From the NCBI RefSeq assembly GCF_018129985.1, contig NZ_JAFCKT010000016.1:23719-87718 (forward strand): DNA of 64,000 nucleotides. The letters are read 5' to 3'. Positions within the stretch are counted from its first letter, which is position 1; each line of letters starts with the position of its first letter. A program made the position numbers and the translations under genes. The DNA comes from Bradyrhizobium sp. SZCCT0148 (GTDB taxonomy: Bacteria; Pseudomonadota; Alphaproteobacteria; Rhizobiales; Xanthobacteraceae). Below, piece after piece: positions 60,595 through 64,000 of the stretch. The notes under the pieces are model-generated. The model was not told the origin of the DNA and made no database searches. It saw only the letters and a program-made list of their open reading frames with translations.

Positions 60595-61599
60595 TCAATT
60601 CGTCGTGCTCTTGGCCTCTTTAAGGAATTCGTCGATCAGCGGCTGGCCGATGCGGCCTGCGGCGTCCTTGTAGACCGGCTCCATCGCCTTGCGCATCGCT
60701 TCGCTTTGCTCCGCGGTGAGCTTGACGATCTCGCTCTTGCCGCTCTTCTTGATCTCGGCGAGCGCGTCGTCGTTTTCCTTCTGCGACTGCGTGTTGCCGT
60801 AGTCGGTCGCTTCCTTCATCGCCTTGGTGAGCTGGTCGCGGATGTCGGCCGGCAGGTCGTCCCAGAACTTCTTGTTCACGATCACGACGTAGCCGATGTA
60901 GCCGTGATTGGTCTCGGTGATGTACTTCTGCACCTCGTGCATCTTCTGGGTATAGATGTTCGACCAGGTGTTCTCCTGGCCGTCGACCACGCCGGTCTGC
61001 AGTGCCTGGTAGACTTCCGAGAACGCCATCACCTGCGGCAGAGAGCTGAGCGCCTTGAACTGGGCCTGCAGCACGCGCGAGGACTGGATGCGGAACTTGA
61101 CGCCCTGATAGTCGGCCGGCGTCACCAGCTTCTTGTTGGCGCTCATCTGCTTGAAGCCGTTGTCCCAATAGGCAAGGCCGGTGATGCCCTTGGCATCCAG
61201 CAGCTTGAGCAGCCGCGCGCCCAGCGGTCCTTCCGTCACCTTCCGCAGCGTTTTCAGGTCGGGCAGGATGTAGGGCAGATCGAAGACCTCGAACTCGCGG
61301 ATGCCGAGCGGCCCAAACTTGGAATTGGACGGCGCCAGCATCTGCACGCTGCCGAGCTGGAGCGCCTCGAGCTCTTCCTTGTCCTTGTACAGCGTCGAGT
61401 TCGGGTAGACCTCAACCTTGACCTTGCCGGCCGTGTACTTCTCGGCGAGTTCCTTGAACTTCTCCGCCGCCTTGCCCTTCGGCGTCTCGGTGGCGACGAC
61501 GTGGCTGAACTTGATGATGATCGGCGATTGAGCCGATGCCGGCCCGGCAAGCCCGAGTGCCAATGCCGCGATGGATGCGGCGATCGCGAAGGTGCGCAT
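60595..61599 (-). CDS. TRAP-transporter substrate-binding protein, DctP family
   Basis: A 334-residue periplasmic protein: signal peptide about 1-23 (ALGLAGPASAQ), then the DctP fold with IKFSHVVATETPKGKAAEKF, GVKFRIQSS (near 162) bearing the conserved substrate arginine, and a late ENTWSNIYTQK. The family binds C4-dicarboxylates and other organic acids. No DctQ/DctM permease genes flank it; the next gene downstream is the Spy-like one. It is therefore an orphan binding protein. AGGGAGAG lies before the ATG at 61599. Confidence 0.88.
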   Translation of the reverse strand: MRTFAIAASIAALALGLAGPASAQSPIIIKFSHVVATETPKGKAAEKFKELAEKYTAGKVKVEVYPNSTLYKDKEELEALQLGSVQMLAPSNSKFGPLGIREFEVFDLPYILPDLKTLRKVTEGPLGARLLKLLDAKGITGLAYWDNGFKQMSANKKLVTPADYQGVKFRIQSSRVLQAQFKALSSLPQVMAFSEVYQALQTGVVDGQENTWSNIYTQKMHEVQKYITETNHGYIGYVVIVNKKFWDDLPADIRDQLTKAMKEATDYGNTQSQKENDDALAEIKKSGKSEIVKLTAEQSEAMRKAMEPVYKDAAGRIGQPLIDEFLKEAKSTTN

Positions 61600-61739
61600 A
61601 ATCTCTCCCTGATGTTCTTTGGGCCGCCCGGCGTGCGGGCGGCCGATCCTCAAGCCGGCTGCATCAATAGCGGCTGGACGGCGGAGTCGCTATTGGTCGT
61701 TAGCAGGGCAGCTATTCAAGATGAGCGCCGGTGCGCTCC

Positions 61740-61763
61740 CTCTCCCGCTTGCTTGCGGGAGAG
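61740..61763 (-). terminator. Hairpin downstream of leuA
   Basis: Perfect 9-base arms CTCTCCCGC and GCGGGAGAG around TTGCTT, 27 bases beyond the leuA stop. Its sequence belongs with the dispersed rhizobial GGGAGAG palindromes seen at 5054. It probably ends the leuA transcript. Confidence 0.6.
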
Positions 61764-61790
61764 ACGCATTCAACCAGCCGCCGGCGAACG

Positions 61791-63353
<1,563 letters not shown>

Positions 63354-63425
63354 TGAAGAATTCCCTTTTGAGCTTTCGCGCCGTCAGTCCCTGGGGCGCT
63401 TGAGGTGTCCGGTGATCTCGACCAA

Positions 63426-63469
63426 CCCCTGAGCGCCCAGGCGCGTGGCGCCCAGCCGGCCCTCAGGGG
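63426..63469 (-). promoter_or_regulatory. Attenuator-like hairpin between leader peptide and leuA
   Basis: In the leuA transcript, arms CCCCTGAG and CTCAGGGG enclose a further inner stem (GGCGC/GCGCC). The 5' arm overlaps the last codons and stop of the leucine leader peptide, so ribosome stalling at the Leu codons would change folding. There is no clear T-tract after the hairpin, so it may be an antiterminator or a Rho-linked pause. Confidence 0.5.
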
Positions 63470-63582
63470 CAAGTAAGAAGAAGCCCGCCAATCAGGAGGG
63501 TGGGCAGCAGCGCGGCCGGGATCGTGGCGGCGGCCAGAGCCACCTCCCCCGAAATCCCATCGATTTGGCCGCGAATCAGCAT
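63463..63582 (-). CDS. Leucine-rich leader peptide upstream of leuA (LeuL-like)
   Basis: A 39-codon peptide with ATG at 63582 and AAGGG about ten bases upstream. Its end reads ALLPTLLIGGLLLTCP: seven leucines in the last 15 residues, including three consecutive CTT codons. It lies about 110 bases before leuA on the same strand and its stop lies in the hairpin described above. Such leucine-coded leaders control leuA by attenuation in several bacteria, including alphaproteobacteria by prediction. Confidence 0.7.
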   Translation of the reverse strand: MLIRGQIDGISGEVALAAATIPAALLPTLLIGGLLLTCP

Positions 63583-64000
63583 TGCCAGACCCTTTTGAGC
63601 CCCAAATCCTCGGCCAAAACCGTTGACGGTTGGTTGCCAGAGGGCTCACTGGCCTGTTTCTAGACGAGAAATAGCCGCAACTGCAACGCCAAAAGATGGT
63701 CAGGGGGCCTGACCTGGTTGGGGACCCACTTCTCTCCGTGTGTCCCGGACGCGCTGCAACGCGAAGCGTTGCTGCGCTGGGCCGGAACCCTGGCGGCCCG
63801 GCACGCGGCGTGATGGGCCCGGCTCTGCAGCGCCGCGATGACAGTGAGTAGGTGTTGGCAGACACGCCTTCTCGTTCCCGCGGCGCGTTTCGCCCGAGCT
63901 TTGCTTCGTCGCTCCACCCTCCAATCCAAGAGGGCGCAGGGAAGGCCGGGTGCCGGCTGGCACCCGCGGTCCGCTGCGCGAAAATGCACACGCAGGAAGA
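63583..64000. other. Upstream region of leuA and repeat-rich sequence to the window end
   Basis: No convincing gene. The first 80 bases probably hold the leuA promoter. From about 63740 the sequence is built of dispersed rhizobial repeat material, including the palindrome at 63751 and a stretch near 63920-63970 rich in GGGCGCAGGG and CCGGGTGCCGG palindromic motifs. Long open frames on the minus strand are Arg-rich and look like chance. Confidence 0.5.
63751..63777. repeat. Rhizobial REP-like palindrome
   Basis: Arms GCGCTGCAACGC and GCGTTGCTGCGC (one mismatch) with loop GAA, flanked by TGTCCCGGAC and GGGCCGGAACCC. This is the general form of the palindromes widely dispersed between Bradyrhizobium genes. 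Confidence 0.65.

Overview
The window looks like a chromosome segment of a slow-growing rhizobium, most probably Bradyrhizobium or a close relative. The grounds are high GC, many small DUF proteins of that group, palindromic intergenic repeats of the type scattered through those genomes, FixK-type boxes (TTGA-N6-TCAA), and gene-dense operons with 1-8 base overlaps. No tools were run; family names come from motifs read in the translations.

Layout. (1) 1-2.7 kb: the 5' end of a BisC/DMSO-reductase-like molybdoenzyme, small proteins and a YciE/YciF-type ferritin-like protein. (2) 2.7-24.8 kb: one long plus-strand catabolic locus. It holds a branched-chain-amino-acid-type ABC importer whose second ATPase is fused to a Tm-1-like (UPF0261) domain, a phosphoenolpyruvate-hydrolase-family TIM barrel, a flotillin-like protein with long 44-residue coiled-coil repeats, two SRPBCC proteins, a xanthine-dehydrogenase-type hydroxylase whose Mo subunit is split in two genes, MoxR and VWA maturation factors (CoxD/CoxE-like), an amidohydrolase, a lactonase-like metallo-hydrolase, an SMP-30/isochorismatase fusion and an FMN oxidoreductase. 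An AraC regulator lies inside it. The set suggests uptake, hydroxylation, ring opening and hydrolysis of an unidentified, probably heterocyclic or aromatic, compound. (3) 25-31 kb: a CxxCH protein, small proteins, a second FtsH, a universal stress protein and an APC permease, with several FixK-like boxes. This suggests a low-oxygen stress group.

(4) 31.1-47.4 kb: an HlyD adaptor / ABC ATPase / two-permease exporter (plus strand, preceded by a FixK-like box) converges on a minus-strand operon. That operon encodes a complete reducing polyketide synthase (KS-AT-DH-ER-KR-ACP) resembling mycobacterial Mas/Pks2, a PapA-like acyltransferase and three further HxxxD acyltransferases. I infer a system for making and exporting a polyketide-derived acyl ester lipid. 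It is the most interesting system in the window.

(5) 47.5-59.6 kb: a degraded integrase, then an 11.6-kb island between 63-bp direct repeats made from the 3' end of tRNA-Lys(CTT). The island carries a tyrosine integrase, terminase genes without other virion genes, small unknowns, a GIY-YIG protein, a HEPN-like protein, and a CD-NTase plus two-TM SLATT protein that look like a CBASS-type anti-phage module. (6) 59.6-64 kb: core genes (tRNA-Lys, a Spy/CpxP-like protein, an orphan DctP, leuA). leuA is preceded by a leucine-rich leader peptide and a hairpin that look like an attenuator.
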